Below, in pieces: positions 1 to 8,314 of a DNA stretch of 64,000 nucleotides. Every line of letters starts with the position of its first letter. The stretch's first letter is position 1. The stretch comes from Limivicinus sp963617275 (GTDB taxonomy: Bacteria > Bacillota > Clostridia > Oscillospirales > Oscillospiraceae). Location of the stretch: contig CAVENX010000020.1 in NCBI GenBank assembly GCA_963617275.1, forward strand, positions 124,001 to 188,000, read 5' to 3'. The position numbers and the translations under genes were made by a program. The notes under the pieces were generated by a model. It was not told the origin of the DNA. It searched no databases and saw only the letters and a list, made by a program, of their open reading frames with translations.

Positions 1-615
1 CGGCTTCTTTTTGCAGTTTACTTCAACTATCCATGCTGCCTTTCTGCCCTCGTCGGTAAGGAAGCCAAACTCCGGCACAAAGCCCGCGATCGAGCCGAAA
101 AGCTCGATTATGCCCGAGTTTCTGTTGCATCGTGCGCCCAAAACCGAGTTTGCATATACTACTGCCGACGATTCCGCCCATGACAGTACATCCCCTCTGT
201 TCGGTTTGTTTCCCACCTGATCAAGATAACAGGTGCAGGTATAATCCTCCTCGTCGGAAATCCCCAGCTTTTTGAGCTGCTCCTCGAGACGCGTCTGGGC
301 TGAATACATAAACTTTGTAAATACAAGCTTTTCAATGATACTGCACGGGACATTCGGATCGGTCGGTCTCGGATCAGCCGTGAACTTTTGCCCCGATGTC
401 AGCCCCGCTTTGATCAGCTTATCATACAGATCGTTTACCGGCTTCATGATGCCAAGCCCGAATGAGATGACCGTGTGACCATATTTGCCGGTTATGGGCA
501 CCATACGCTCAGCTCTGAAAGTGTCGCCGTAGGCCACTAATGTCTCCATGACCTTAGCCATGGTTTCACCTCGGCTGCCGTCAAGTAAAGCCTGCTGTTC
601 CTCCGTAAGATGCAT
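1..615 (-). CDS. Aconitase X (AcnX) catalytic subunit, N-terminal part
   Basis: The reverse strand is open from an ATG at 615 through the left edge of the window, giving 205 codons of an unfinished protein. It begins MHLTEEQQALLDG and later has the block SSAVVYANSVLGARCNRNSG, both typical of the aconitase X (DUF521) catalytic subunit. Known members are [Fe-S] hydro-lyases, for example cis-3-hydroxy-L-proline dehydratase or mevalonate-5-phosphate dehydratase; the substrate here cannot be read. The start is preceded by an AAAGGGAG-like site. It is the third gene of a reverse-strand operon after two flavoproteins, so it probably serves a catabolic pathway controlled by the GntR regulator at 3.6 kb. 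The small swivelling subunit, if separate, would lie outside the window. Confidence 0.85.
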   Translation of the reverse strand, partial: MHLTEEQQALLDGSRGETMAKVMETLVAYGDTFRAERMVPITGKYGHTVISFGLGIMKPVNDLYDKLIKAGLTSGQKFTADPRPTDPNVPCSIIEKLVFTKFMYSAQTRLEEQLKKLGISDEEDYTCTCYLDQVGNKPNRGDVLSWAESSAVVYANSVLGARCNRNSGIIELFGSIAGFVPEFGFLTDEGRKAAWIVEVNCKKKP

Positions 616-672
616 ATTTTCACTCCCTTTTAAAAATTGCCCGGTAAAATATCTACCGGGCAAAGATGTTCT

Positions 673-1884
673 TTATTTCACGGTGCACGCCGGAACGTCG
701 ATAACAATATCCGACATCGCAAAGCTGGAGCACGGGTGGATATAGTTAAATTCCACATCCGCCCTGCGCCTGCCGTCAGTTTTCTCCGGGACAAACACTT
801 TTCCCGAGATGAGTTTGGAACGGCACCAGCCGCACTCACCGCTGCGGCAGCGGGATGGGGCGGCTATGCCCGCACGCTCAATTGCAACAAGGACGGGTTC
901 ATCCGCCGAGACAGGAATATCATATTCTCTGCCGCACTGAACGACCTTGAGATTAAAGGTTTTACCACTGATCTCTTCCGGGTAGCCGGGCTGGTTCCAT
1001 GGGTCTTTGATCATGCCGAACAGCTCTCTCCGCACAAACTTTCTGCGCAGACCAAGCTTTGCGATCTCGGTATCGAGGAAATTATACATTGCCTGAGGAC
1101 CGCACATAAAAATGCTGTATTCTTCACCGCCGTATTTCTTTATAAGTTCAGCGGTTATAAAGCCGTGCTCATATCCCGGCTTTTCCTCATCGGAAAGGAC
1201 ATGAACAACATGGACTTTATCACAGGCTTTGCATACCTCGTCAAGCTCCTTCTTATACACAATGCCTTCCTCGGTGCGTGATCCGAAAATTATTGTGAGG
1301 TCGAAGTCCTCAAGGCCGTCTCTCAGGGCATAGGCCATACCCATAAACGGGGTTATGCCCGAACCGCCGGCCAATGCAACTACCTTTTTTGCGTCGCGGA
1401 TACGCTCATAATAAAGATGCCCCTGCGGACCGGAGATCGTGACCTTCTGCCCTATCTTCCAATTATCCTGAATGTACGGGGAAATAAAGCCTGCATCATC
1501 ACGCTTGACTGTGATATTATATTCACCGCGTTTTGCCCATGCGGGGCTGCCGCACAGAGAATACGAACGTGATGTGACAGTGTTTCCGACGGAAACGGAA
1601 ACACTTATATATTGTCCGGCACGGTAAGGAGCCAATGTAGATCCGTCTGCGCTCTTAAGAACGATCGTCTTAGCATCCGGCCCGTTTTGGCGTATTTCCG
1701 AAACAACGACATATTGTTTTTCCGGATGACGTATCTTTGCTTTCTCATTTGTTACAAGAGTTTTGGGCAGAGGAGTCGCGGGAGAAGCCTGAATAGCGGC
1801 TTCACGCACCTTGGGCATATTCTTGAACCTGAGCATATCGAACGCGCCTATGAGGCCCACTTTGTAATTGCAGTTTGCAGCCAT
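673..1884 (-). CDS. FAD/NAD(P) oxidoreductase with C-terminal 2Fe-2S ferredoxin domain
   Basis: This 403-residue protein has a ferredoxin-NADP+ reductase module. The FAD-binding signature is RSYSLCGSP near residue 110, and nucleotide-binding motifs are GGSGITPFMG near 172 and MCGPQAMY near 265. A plant-type 2Fe-2S domain follows, with CRSGECGWC near residue 350 and a last Cys near 385. This is the layout of Class IA oxygenase reductases, but in an anaerobe it more likely moves electrons between NAD(P)H and a partner enzyme. The first 50 residues are an extension of unknown role. It starts one base after the stop of the upstream flavoprotein, with a GAGGAGG site inside that gene, so the two are translationally coupled and probably work together. 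Confidence 0.85.
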   Translation of the reverse strand: MAANCNYKVGLIGAFDMLRFKNMPKVREAAIQASPATPLPKTLVTNEKAKIRHPEKQYVVVSEIRQNGPDAKTIVLKSADGSTLAPYRAGQYISVSVSVGNTVTSRSYSLCGSPAWAKRGEYNITVKRDDAGFISPYIQDNWKIGQKVTISGPQGHLYYERIRDAKKVVALAGGSGITPFMGMAYALRDGLEDFDLTIIFGSRTEEGIVYKKELDEVCKACDKVHVVHVLSDEEKPGYEHGFITAELIKKYGGEEYSIFMCGPQAMYNFLDTEIAKLGLRRKFVRRELFGMIKDPWNQPGYPEEISGKTFNLKVVQCGREYDIPVSADEPVLVAIERAGIAAPSRCRSGECGWCRSKLISGKVFVPEKTDGRRRADVEFNYIHPCSSFAMSDIVIDVPACTVK

Positions 1885-1885
1885 A

Positions 1886-3424
1886 TCACTTGACCTCCTC
1901 TGATCTCATTTCGGCAAGAGTTTTCTTCGCCAATGTGTCGCCGCTGAAAATGGCGGAATTATATCCGTCTCCGCGTATGGACGCCGCGCCGACGAATTTA
2001 AGTCCCTTTACAGGGAACTCGGTTCCCATCATCATCATTCTGGGCATCATGTTGTCCCAATCCTTAAGCTCAAATCCATAAGCCGAGCCCTGAGGAGTAT
2101 TTACATAGTTGCACATCGTCCACGGCGTTGCGATCTCAAGCTCTTCGATATACGGCGTCACGGTAAAGCCCGTGCGCTCTTCAAAAAGGCGTATGAGCTT
2201 CTCGGCAAAAGCGGTCTTTGTCTCAACATAGTTATCCTGCTCAACGTTTGCCCAGTCGTCGTCCATAAAAGTGCTGGTAAGTGATATCACGCATGTTCCC
2301 TCCGGAGAGAAGCCGGGATTTACAACATTGTAGCACACCATTACCTGATTGCAGTTTGTGGCGATCTTTTTCCCGTCGTTGTACTCTCTTACACTGTCGG
2401 CGGAAGTAGGGAGGAATATCGTATAATCGTGTATTCCAAGCTCTTCCGCCGACTTGTCAAGCCCCATATAGACAACAAACATACGGGCGGAATATGTACG
2501 GGCGTTGCCAAGCTTTATCATGCGCTCCGGAACTACCTCCGGTGGGCACATGGACGCATAGACCATATTCTGGTTCATGTTGCAGAGAATGTATTTTGTC
2601 TCCACGTCGCCGCAGGTAGTACGAACGCCGCTTACCGCCTTGCTGTCATCGAAAAGGATCTCGGTCGCAGTGCAGTTCATCCATATATCACCGCCCATAT
2701 TGCGGAAGCATTCCAGAAGGCCGGTGGTCAGCTCGTTGCTGGTCTTATCCGGAATCCACGCGCCATGGTTGACGTACAGCCACAGCATATTAACGTATTG
2801 CAGGAACGAAACATGATCCGCATCAACTCCAAGATATCCCCAATACGTGCTCATAATGTCCTGCGCGAGCTTTGGCATCTTCATCGCCCTGAACACCTGA
2901 TTTACCGTGTAGCTTCCCAGCCGCAGGAAGTTCGGAAAATGCTCCTGCATATACTTGGGATCTGTCTTGCCGGCGCAGGCAAGAGAATAGTCACCGGCTT
3001 CGTGGAACTCTGTACCGAGATCGAAGATATCCTGCACGGATTTGCGGCAGCCCGGAACGAGACGTTCCATCTCATTGACATATTCCTTTACCGTACATGG
3101 AAGTGTTGCGTCAATATGGGTTTTGCCGTCGGAAGCGGTCGTGATAACACGGAAATTATCCGGCACCATGTGCCAGCCGATATTCAGCCCGAACTCCTCA
3201 CAGGTCTTGCGGCAGCCGCCCGGATTTTCGTGCGTGCCCCATTCGCATATCTCATGCAGTGCAGTCTCAAACTCAAATCTGCCCCTGCGGAAGCTGGATG
3301 CGCAGCCGCCCGGAAGGTTATGCTTCTCTATAAGCAGTGTTTTTTTGCCGCCTTTTGCCATCCTGCAGGCGGCGGCAAGTCCGCCGTTACCAGCGCCGAT
3401 GACCACGGCATCATATTTAGGCAT
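1886..3424 (-). CDS. Phytoene-dehydrogenase-like FAD-dependent oxidoreductase
   Basis: The 512-residue product begins MPKYDAVVIGAGNGGLAAA, a Rossmann FAD-binding fold of the CrtI/phytoene desaturase superfamily, followed by GGCASSFRRGRFEFE, the second FAD contact. The C-terminal region (residues 485-500) keeps the usual FAD-binding GD element. An ATG further upstream exists, but the start at 3424 is chosen because AAGGAGGG lies directly before it. It is first in the operon with the 2Fe-2S reductase and aconitase X. A CrtI-like enzyme outside a carotenoid cluster usually oxidises or reduces a C=C bond of an unknown substrate; carotenoid synthesis is not suggested here because no other carotenoid genes are present. 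Confidence 0.8.
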   Translation of the reverse strand: MPKYDAVVIGAGNGGLAAACRMAKGGKKTLLIEKHNLPGGCASSFRRGRFEFETALHEICEWGTHENPGGCRKTCEEFGLNIGWHMVPDNFRVITTASDGKTHIDATLPCTVKEYVNEMERLVPGCRKSVQDIFDLGTEFHEAGDYSLACAGKTDPKYMQEHFPNFLRLGSYTVNQVFRAMKMPKLAQDIMSTYWGYLGVDADHVSFLQYVNMLWLYVNHGAWIPDKTSNELTTGLLECFRNMGGDIWMNCTATEILFDDSKAVSGVRTTCGDVETKYILCNMNQNMVYASMCPPEVVPERMIKLGNARTYSARMFVVYMGLDKSAEELGIHDYTIFLPTSADSVREYNDGKKIATNCNQVMVCYNVVNPGFSPEGTCVISLTSTFMDDDWANVEQDNYVETKTAFAEKLIRLFEERTGFTVTPYIEELEIATPWTMCNYVNTPQGSAYGFELKDWDNMMPRMMMMGTEFPVKGLKFVGAASIRGDGYNSAIFSGDTLAKKTLAEMRSEEVK

Positions 3425-3450
3425 ATAATTTCCCTCCTTACCATTCATTG

Positions 3451-3461
3451 TGGTAATACCA
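3451..3461. promoter_or_regulatory. GntR/FadR-type operator at the reverse-strand promoter
   Basis: TGGTAATACCA, extended to the near-palindrome TTGTGGTAATACCACAA (3448-3464), fits the TGGT-N3-ACCA consensus of FadR-subfamily repressors. Two extra half-sites (TTACCATTCAT) lie at about 3429 and 3480. It sits between the predicted promoter (3479-3507) and the flavoprotein start, where bound protein would block transcription. Confidence 0.75.
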
Positions 3462-3478
3462 CAAATATACATTTTGGA

Positions 3479-3507
3479 TATTACCATTCATGTTATTTAT
3501 ATGTCAA
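3479..3507 (-). promoter_or_regulatory. Sigma-A promoter of the flavoprotein/aconitase X operon
   Basis: On the reverse strand there is TTGACA, a 17-base spacer and GTAATA. The -10 region overlaps a GGTAAT half-operator, which supports repression by the divergent GntR protein. Confidence 0.55.
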
Positions 3508-3547
3508 GTCGTGTAAATCTTTTTCGTCATAATTTCCATATTTTTCA

Positions 3548-3576
3548 TTGACATTTAAGCAATATGCAAGTACAAT
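3548..3576 (+). promoter_or_regulatory. Sigma-A promoter of the GntR regulator gene
   Basis: TTGACA, a 17-base spacer and TACAAT. Transcription would start near 3583, just before the operator at 3592. Confidence 0.65.
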
Positions 3577-3591
3577 TCTCGTCGTGGACAT

Positions 3592-3602
3592 TGGTATTAC
3601 CA
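3592..3602. promoter_or_regulatory. GntR/FadR-type operator in the regulator leader
   Basis: TGGTATTACCA is the same palindrome as the site at 3451. It lies just downstream of the predicted start of transcription, which points to autorepression. Confidence 0.75.
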
Positions 3603-3627
3603 CGTGACATTCTTGAGGAGGAACGAT

Positions 3628-4332
3628 ATGGGATTTACAAAGATCACCGCGCTTTCAATGACAGACCTTTTTGTCCATCAGATAGAAAATATGATCCTCT
3701 CAAGCGAACTTGCCGTCGGTGAGCAGCTTCCGCCGGCAAGAGAGCTTGCCGTAAAAATGGGCGTCAGCCGTTCCGTTGTTTCCGCAGGACTTATAGAGCT
3801 TGAAAAACTCGGCTTTGTTGAAATAAAACCGAGGCAGGGCGTATATGTATGCGATTACAGAAGACGCGGAACAATGGAAACTCTTGTTGCTATAATGCGC
3901 TACAACGGCGGCGCGCTGAGGAAAAACGAGGTACGCTCACTTCTGGAAGTAAGAGACGCACTTGAGTGTCTCTGTCTTGAGCTTGTCCTGGAAAAAGCGG
4001 AAATAACGGAGCTTGAAAAGCTCTCCCCTATTCTTGACGCCGTACGAGATTCCCGCGATGCGGACGAGGCGGCGGAAAATGTGTTCCGCTTTCATCATGA
4101 GCTTGCGGTCATGTCAGGAAATGTTCTTATGCCGCTGCTGTACTATTCTTTTCATGAGCAGGGCATTTACCTGTGGTCATTATATTGCAGAAAAAGCGGC
4201 ATAAGAAAAATGTATGAGCTTAAGCTGAGACTCTATTCCGCGCTGCTCAACGGCGACGTCAGTTCAGTGCAGGAGCAGACGCACGAGGTGATGAGCGCCG
4301 CCATAGACCAGCTCAGTTTCTACGGCGCATAA
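3628..4332 (+). CDS. GntR-family (FadR subfamily) transcriptional regulator
   Basis: The 234-residue protein has an N-terminal winged helix (residues 10-75: LPPARELAVKMGVSRSVVSA, then EIKPRQGVYV) and an all-alpha FadR-type FCD effector domain with the metal-ligand pattern FHHEL near residue 150. FCD domains usually bind a small carboxylate. The ATG at 3628 is preferred over the one at 3604 because GAGGAGG precedes it. It is transcribed away from the flavoprotein/aconitase X operon, and matching operators lie at both promoters, so it probably represses that operon and itself until an acid from the pathway binds. Confidence 0.88.
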   Translation: MGFTKITALSMTDLFVHQIENMILSSELAVGEQLPPARELAVKMGVSRSVVSAGLIELEKLGFVEIKPRQGVYVCDYRRRGTMETLVAIMRYNGGALRKNEVRSLLEVRDALECLCLELVLEKAEITELEKLSPILDAVRDSRDADEAAENVFRFHHELAVMSGNVLMPLLYYSFHEQGIYLWSLYCRKSGIRKMYELKLRLYSALLNGDVSSVQEQTHEVMSAAIDQLSFYGA

Positions 4333-4343
4333 TGTATGCATAT

Positions 4344-4373
4344 GCCTCTGTTCAGCGTTTGTTGAACAGAGGC
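4344..4373. terminator. Hairpin between convergent genes
   Basis: GCCTCTGTTCA pairs perfectly with TGAACAGAGGC over an 8-base loop. There is no strong T tract. Its position between two convergent genes suggests a two-way terminator. A closely similar stem occurs at 57266. Confidence 0.6.
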
Positions 4374-4379
4374 AATGTC

Positions 4380-5189
4380 CTATCTGTTATTCGATTCGGC
4401 CATTGTGCGGTAGTTGTCGCACTCACATACGCTGTCGGGCGGGAAAAACTCCTCCACCGGAAAGCGTATCCTGCTGAAAAGCATACAGGGGTCTTCATCG
4501 CTTGATACGCCGGGGCACTCCTTATCGGGGATGCAATAGTCATAAGCCGGGATCTGAAGCTGCGTGTCCCGCTCAAGTCTTATTATGCTGAACTGTCCGA
4601 TCGTGGCGTACCACCTTTTAGCGGTATCTGTGAGCACCAGAGCCTCGTCAAAGGCCGCTGTAATAAAGCCGGGTATGCCCCTCTGCTCAACATCGGTCGG
4701 GATAAGGCATTCGGCGTCAACAAGCTTGCAGTGCAGACAGATAGGGTCAACCGAATTTACGACCGCCGTCGGCATATCATCCGTCGGGGTATAAAGGGTC
4801 GCTATCTCCGAGGAAAACGTTTTTACGCTGCCCTCGCTGCCGAAGAGCATAACACGCTTATCAAATATCGCAAGTCCGGTACAGGTCTGCCCGGCCGGGA
4901 ACGTCTCGCCGGTCACACGGTAGAAATAAGTGCAGTCGACGGTGAAATATCCGCGGTTAAACGATATCGGTTCAACGTTTACATTTATATAAAGCAGCTG
5001 AGCGGCTCTCGGCCTTATGCTGAGAGCATTTTCTATGTAGGACTGCGACGTAACGGTGGGATATACTCTCAGGTCATCCACGCAGTCCTTATCTCTGCAG
5101 CTGTCAAATATCTTTCTTGTATTGATGCAAACGGCTTCGCGGATACATGCCGAGTTATCGACCGGTCCGGAATTAACTTTGTCAGCCAA
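4380..5189 (-). CDS. Conserved cysteine-rich clostridial protein of unknown function
   Basis: The 269-residue product begins MADKVNSGPVDNSACIREAV and has about a dozen Cys residues, including SCRDKDC near residue 31, CLHC near 150 and CECDNY close to the end. It has no signal peptide or membrane segment. Soluble Cys-rich proteins of this kind occur in spore-forming clostridia and the pattern recalls spore-coat proteins, but that is a guess from composition. It is a single gene with a long (about 440 bp) upstream gap. Confidence 0.6.
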   Translation of the reverse strand: MADKVNSGPVDNSACIREAVCINTRKIFDSCRDKDCVDDLRVYPTVTSQSYIENALSIRPRAAQLLYINVNVEPISFNRGYFTVDCTYFYRVTGETFPAGQTCTGLAIFDKRVMLFGSEGSVKTFSSEIATLYTPTDDMPTAVVNSVDPICLHCKLVDAECLIPTDVEQRGIPGFITAAFDEALVLTDTAKRWYATIGQFSIIRLERDTQLQIPAYDYCIPDKECPGVSSDEDPCMLFSRIRFPVEEFFPPDSVCECDNYRTMAESNNR

Positions 5190-5628
5190 ATGGCACTACC
5201 TCCTGTTTACATTGAATTGATACTCTTTTCAGGTCAAAATTTTTGATTTCGGCCTGAGCTTTTGAAACGCTCAAGCCCCTTGCAGGGCGCTGTCCATGCG
5301 AGAGGTCAATTTTTATGCATGCTGAGGCTTCAAAAGTCGGTCTCATACGAAATCTGCGCCGCACGGCTATTAAAGCAATTTTAATGAGATTTCTGTATAA
5401 GAAGCTTCAATACAGTTTATGTCTGTCAGCCGCCGATGTGTAAAAAATTTTTCGGATAAGTAAGCGGTAGTCCCGTTTCGCAGCTTCCGTTCCTAATCCG
5501 TCTCACGGATCGCTGTAAAAAAAACTTTCTTTACTCGACCGTATGTGATAGAATATATGAGCGCGGCTGTGCGCAGTATGACTTTAAACCGCCGCGTATT
5601 TAAAACTTGGAAAGTTCAGGAGCATAAA
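5190..5628. other. Intergenic region without a recognised gene
   Basis: This stretch separates two divergent genes. It holds small inverted repeats (TGAGC...GCTCA near 5256, ATCCGT...ACGGAT near 5495), but I found no RNA family, tRNA or long ORF with a ribosome binding site. Weak promoter-like sequence ending in TAGAAT lies near 5550. Confidence 0.4.
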
Positions 5629-6660
5629 ATGTCAGATACTCCCCTTGCCGCCAGGCAGAATATACATACACGTGTGGAATACGTCGATACCATGAGAGGC
5701 GTATGCATACTGCTTGTTAATTATTTTCACGCGAATTTTACTCTGTTTATGTATAAATACGTTGCAGATATCTGTGTACATCCGTTTCTCTTCATGGCAG
5801 GGTATTTCTACAGCCGCAGACTAAGTTTCAGGGATAACGCCATAAAGAAAGCGCGCTCAAATCTTTTTCCATACTATGTTTTCGGCCTTTTTTACTATTT
5901 TGTATGGCTGTGCTTTTCCGGAAATCCGAATGGGGACGTCATCGCCCCTCTGCGGGCCGTTTTGTATTTGCCAACCGGGTTCTTCCCCATTGAATCCGCC
6001 TTGTACTTTCTTCCCATGATGTTCTTCGGCGTCATCATTTTTTCTCTGATTGAAAAAAATATCGGCAGTGAGAAGCTTCGACTGCTTGCTGTCCTGCTTA
6101 TCACGCTGTTGGGAAATGTCTGGATAAAACTTTCCGACGCACGCCTGCCTATGAGCATCGATGTGGCAATGTCGCTGCTTATATATATCTATCTCGGATA
6201 TAACGGGCGCAAAATTCTTTCATTTACGGACTCGAGGCTTGCAAAGCTGAAAAGCAGTCGGTCAAAGGTGCTTGTTTTTATCACACTCGCTGTGTTGAAC
6301 TATATCGCCATTGAGCTCTGTCCTATTTCCAACATACGCAACGGCGAATGGGGTATAATCCCTATGACGCACCTCAACACATGCGTTACAATGCTGCTTT
6401 GGGTGTATTTTTTCCGCTGGTTTGATAAAATCCAGGCTTTTTCTGCGCTCGGCCGTGTGTTGAAATACATCGGGCGCAATTCAATGGTTTTCATGTGCTT
6501 CAGCCATGTCGGACTTAAAATCAGTCAGGTGGTTGTGAGCCGTCTGCCTCTTCCGCTGCCCGCATACAACATTGCCTACTATTTTCTGAGCATAGTGGTG
6601 ATACTGCCTGTCGTCTTCATTTTCAACAGGACAAAACTGCATCTGATATTCGGCAGATGA
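5629..6660 (+). CDS. Acyltransferase-3 family membrane protein
   Basis: The 343-residue protein opens with YVDTMRGVCILLVNYFHANF, the start of the acyltransferase-3 fold (DxxRG...H), followed by about ten hydrophobic segments and a conserved late GRNSMVFMCFSH motif. Members O-acetylate or O-succinylate cell-surface sugars or peptidoglycan in the membrane. The reading frame is open 28 codons further up, but the ATG at 5629 has AGGAG at the right distance. No sugar genes adjoin it, so its substrate cannot be inferred. Confidence 0.8.
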   Translation: MSDTPLAARQNIHTRVEYVDTMRGVCILLVNYFHANFTLFMYKYVADICVHPFLFMAGYFYSRRLSFRDNAIKKARSNLFPYYVFGLFYYFVWLCFSGNPNGDVIAPLRAVLYLPTGFFPIESALYFLPMMFFGVIIFSLIEKNIGSEKLRLLAVLLITLLGNVWIKLSDARLPMSIDVAMSLLIYIYLGYNGRKILSFTDSRLAKLKSSRSKVLVFITLAVLNYIAIELCPISNIRNGEWGIIPMTHLNTCVTMLLWVYFFRWFDKIQAFSALGRVLKYIGRNSMVFMCFSHVGLKISQVVVSRLPLPLPAYNIAYYFLSIVVILPVVFIFNRTKLHLIFGR

Positions 6661-6685
6661 TTTTTTTCGATCCGGAAATTTTTTG

Positions 6686-6714
6686 TGGATTTTGAAAAAA
6701 CCATATGCTATAAT
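6686..6714 (+). promoter_or_regulatory. Extended -10 promoter of nrdR
   Basis: TGCTATAAT (an extended -10) lies 17 bases after a weak TGGATT -35 element and 40 bases before the nrdR start. Confidence 0.55.
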
Positions 6715-6753
6715 AACCATGTTTTTTAAAAATAAGGTTTGGGGGATTGAGAA

Positions 6754-7230
6754 ATGAAGTGTCCGTTTTGCGGCTATACAGAGAGCAAAGTAATTGATTC
6801 CCGCCCCGCAGAAGAGGGTGCAACCATTAGACGGCGCCGTGAGTGTCTTGATTGCAGCAAAAGATTTACCACTTATGAGATAATCGAGCGTATGCCGCTT
6901 GTTGTCGTCAAGAGAGACGGCAGCCGCCAGACATTCGACAAGGTGAAGCTCATTAACGGCATGGTAAGAGCATGCGAAAAACGACCCGTTACGCTTTCGC
7001 AGCTCGAAAAAATCGCCGATGATATTGAGCAGGAGCTTCAGAGCAATCTGGAGCGTGAGATAAAAACCGTTGATGTCGGCGAAATGGTAATGAACCGCCT
7101 CAAAGACATAGACGAAGTCGCCTACGTCCGCTTTGCCTCGGTTTACCGAAGCTTCAAGGATATCAACACCTTTATGGATGAGCTTTCAAAGCTGCTTACG
7201 GAGAGCAACTCAAAAAACGCTGCCCAGTGA
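6754..7230 (+). CDS. nrdR: Transcriptional repressor NrdR
   Basis: At 158 residues it has the normal NrdR length. The N-terminal zinc ribbon is visible (MKCPFCGY, then CLDCSKRFTTYE with conserved RRRREC before it), followed by an ATP-cone domain (VVKRDGSRQTFDKVKL to YVRFASVYR). NrdR senses ATP/dATP and represses ribonucleotide reductase genes. A GGGGG ribosome binding site precedes the ATG. No nrd gene adjoins it here. Its last 21 bases overlap the end of the convergent DUF4363 gene. Confidence 0.95.
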   Translation: MKCPFCGYTESKVIDSRPAEEGATIRRRRECLDCSKRFTTYEIIERMPLVVVKRDGSRQTFDKVKLINGMVRACEKRPVTLSQLEKIADDIEQELQSNLEREIKTVDVGEMVMNRLKDIDEVAYVRFASVYRSFKDINTFMDELSKLLTESNSKNAAQ

Positions 7231-7593
7231 CGGGTGCTCCATTGTGTCAATGCTTTCAAGGTGATATCTGAGCTTTTCGTATGCCGCCTTTGATGCGAAC
7301 GGGTCATCTCCCAAAATGCTTTCTTTCAATTCATAGAAGGCGTCCGTTGTGCTGTCTATTTCACTGTGTCTGATAAAAATGTGGGTATACCGGTCTGAGG
7401 TGAGCCACAGCTCTAAGCCGCTGTTCAGGTATTTCAGCGCTGATTTTGTATCAAGTTTTTCCGCGCAGGTCTGTGATTTTGATAAAAGAACAATTATACC
7501 GTCTGTAAGTCCGTCAATTTTTCTTAAGTTCCACGCGGATATCAGTATCATTACCGCAAGAATAAAGCAGGCGGCGTATTCACGTTTTTTCAA
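7210..7593 (-). CDS. DUF4363 family protein
   Basis: The 127-residue product has one N-terminal membrane anchor (about residues 6-22) and an external helical domain, as in DUF4363 proteins. It directly follows the DUF421 gene (starting one base after that gene ends), a common clostridial pairing. Function is unknown. Its 3' end overlaps the nrdR stop region by 21 bases on the opposite strand. Confidence 0.75.
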   Translation of the reverse strand: MKKREYAACFILAVMILISAWNLRKIDGLTDGIIVLLSKSQTCAEKLDTKSALKYLNSGLELWLTSDRYTHIFIRHSEIDSTTDAFYELKESILGDDPFASKAAYEKLRYHLESIDTMEHPSLGSVF

Positions 7594-7594
7594 T

Positions 7595-8269
7595 TCAATT
7601 ATCTTCCTTGTATATTTGTATTTTTTTCTTGTCGGTCACAGTCATAAGATATACCTCGGAAATATCGTTTTTTCCGTTTTCTCTTATCCGCTCATCAAGC
7701 CATTGCCTGTCCAGCCCAAGGAGCTTCATGTTCTCCTCTGCTATCTTCCCTTTGCTGACCACTATGTGAGGATAGCCGATGTCTTCCGGAGTCTTTCCCA
7801 TTTGTTCGGAAGTTACAGGGCTGTCCTGCGGATTCACGATAACATTTACATGCCCGTCAGTCTCCAGGATCGCATACTGGACTTTATCTATATCAAGGCA
7901 GTCTTTATTTCTCAGTTCCTGCATAAGCTCTTCATTTGAGAAACGGTTATTTTCCATCTCCCGCACATTTATCCGGCCATGGTCGATCAGTATGCTCGGC
8001 TTTCCGAAAAGAAGCTTTCTGGCAAATATGCTTTTCCCGCTTATCCATACCAGTAAGACCTCACAACAGAAAAGTGTCGTTATGGGCACGAGTCCGTTTA
8101 TCAACGGAATGCCGAGATCCTGAAGCGGGTGCGCCGCAAGATCCGCGATTAATGACGCCACAACAAATTCCGAAAGTTCCATTTCTGCAAGCTGCCTTTT
8201 TCCAAGCATCCGCATTATTATCATCAGCGCAAAGAAAATTATCAGTGTCCTTAAAATTATTATTATCAC
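7595..8269 (-). CDS. DUF421 (YetF-like) membrane protein
   Basis: The 224-residue protein has three N-terminal membrane segments, a conserved LGKRQLAEMELSEFVVASL loop and a cytoplasmic C-terminal domain ending with GLDRQWLDERI, as in the DUF421/YetF family of Bacillus and clostridia. These proteins are linked to membrane and spore physiology, but the molecular role is not settled. It forms a two-gene operon with the DUF4363 gene. Confidence 0.85.
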   Translation of the reverse strand: MIIIILRTLIIFFALMIIMRMLGKRQLAEMELSEFVVASLIADLAAHPLQDLGIPLINGLVPITTLFCCEVLLVWISGKSIFARKLLFGKPSILIDHGRINVREMENNRFSNEELMQELRNKDCLDIDKVQYAILETDGHVNVIVNPQDSPVTSEQMGKTPEDIGYPHIVVSKGKIAEENMKLLGLDRQWLDERIRENGKNDISEVYLMTVTDKKKIQIYKEDN

Positions 8270-8314
8270 GTTATATCACTCCCCCTGCTTATTTTGCTGA
8301 TAAAGGAGAGAATT

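Noticed and set aside
637..1281. 214-codon forward frame, and the 367-codon forward frame at 2429-3532
   Set aside because: They are shadows of the two flavoprotein genes, which have clear motifs and ribosome binding sites on the reverse strand.
5190..5628. Possible structured RNA (6S, SRP or riboswitch) in the gap
   Set aside because: Only short inverted repeats are visible, and none of the conserved cores of these RNAs.
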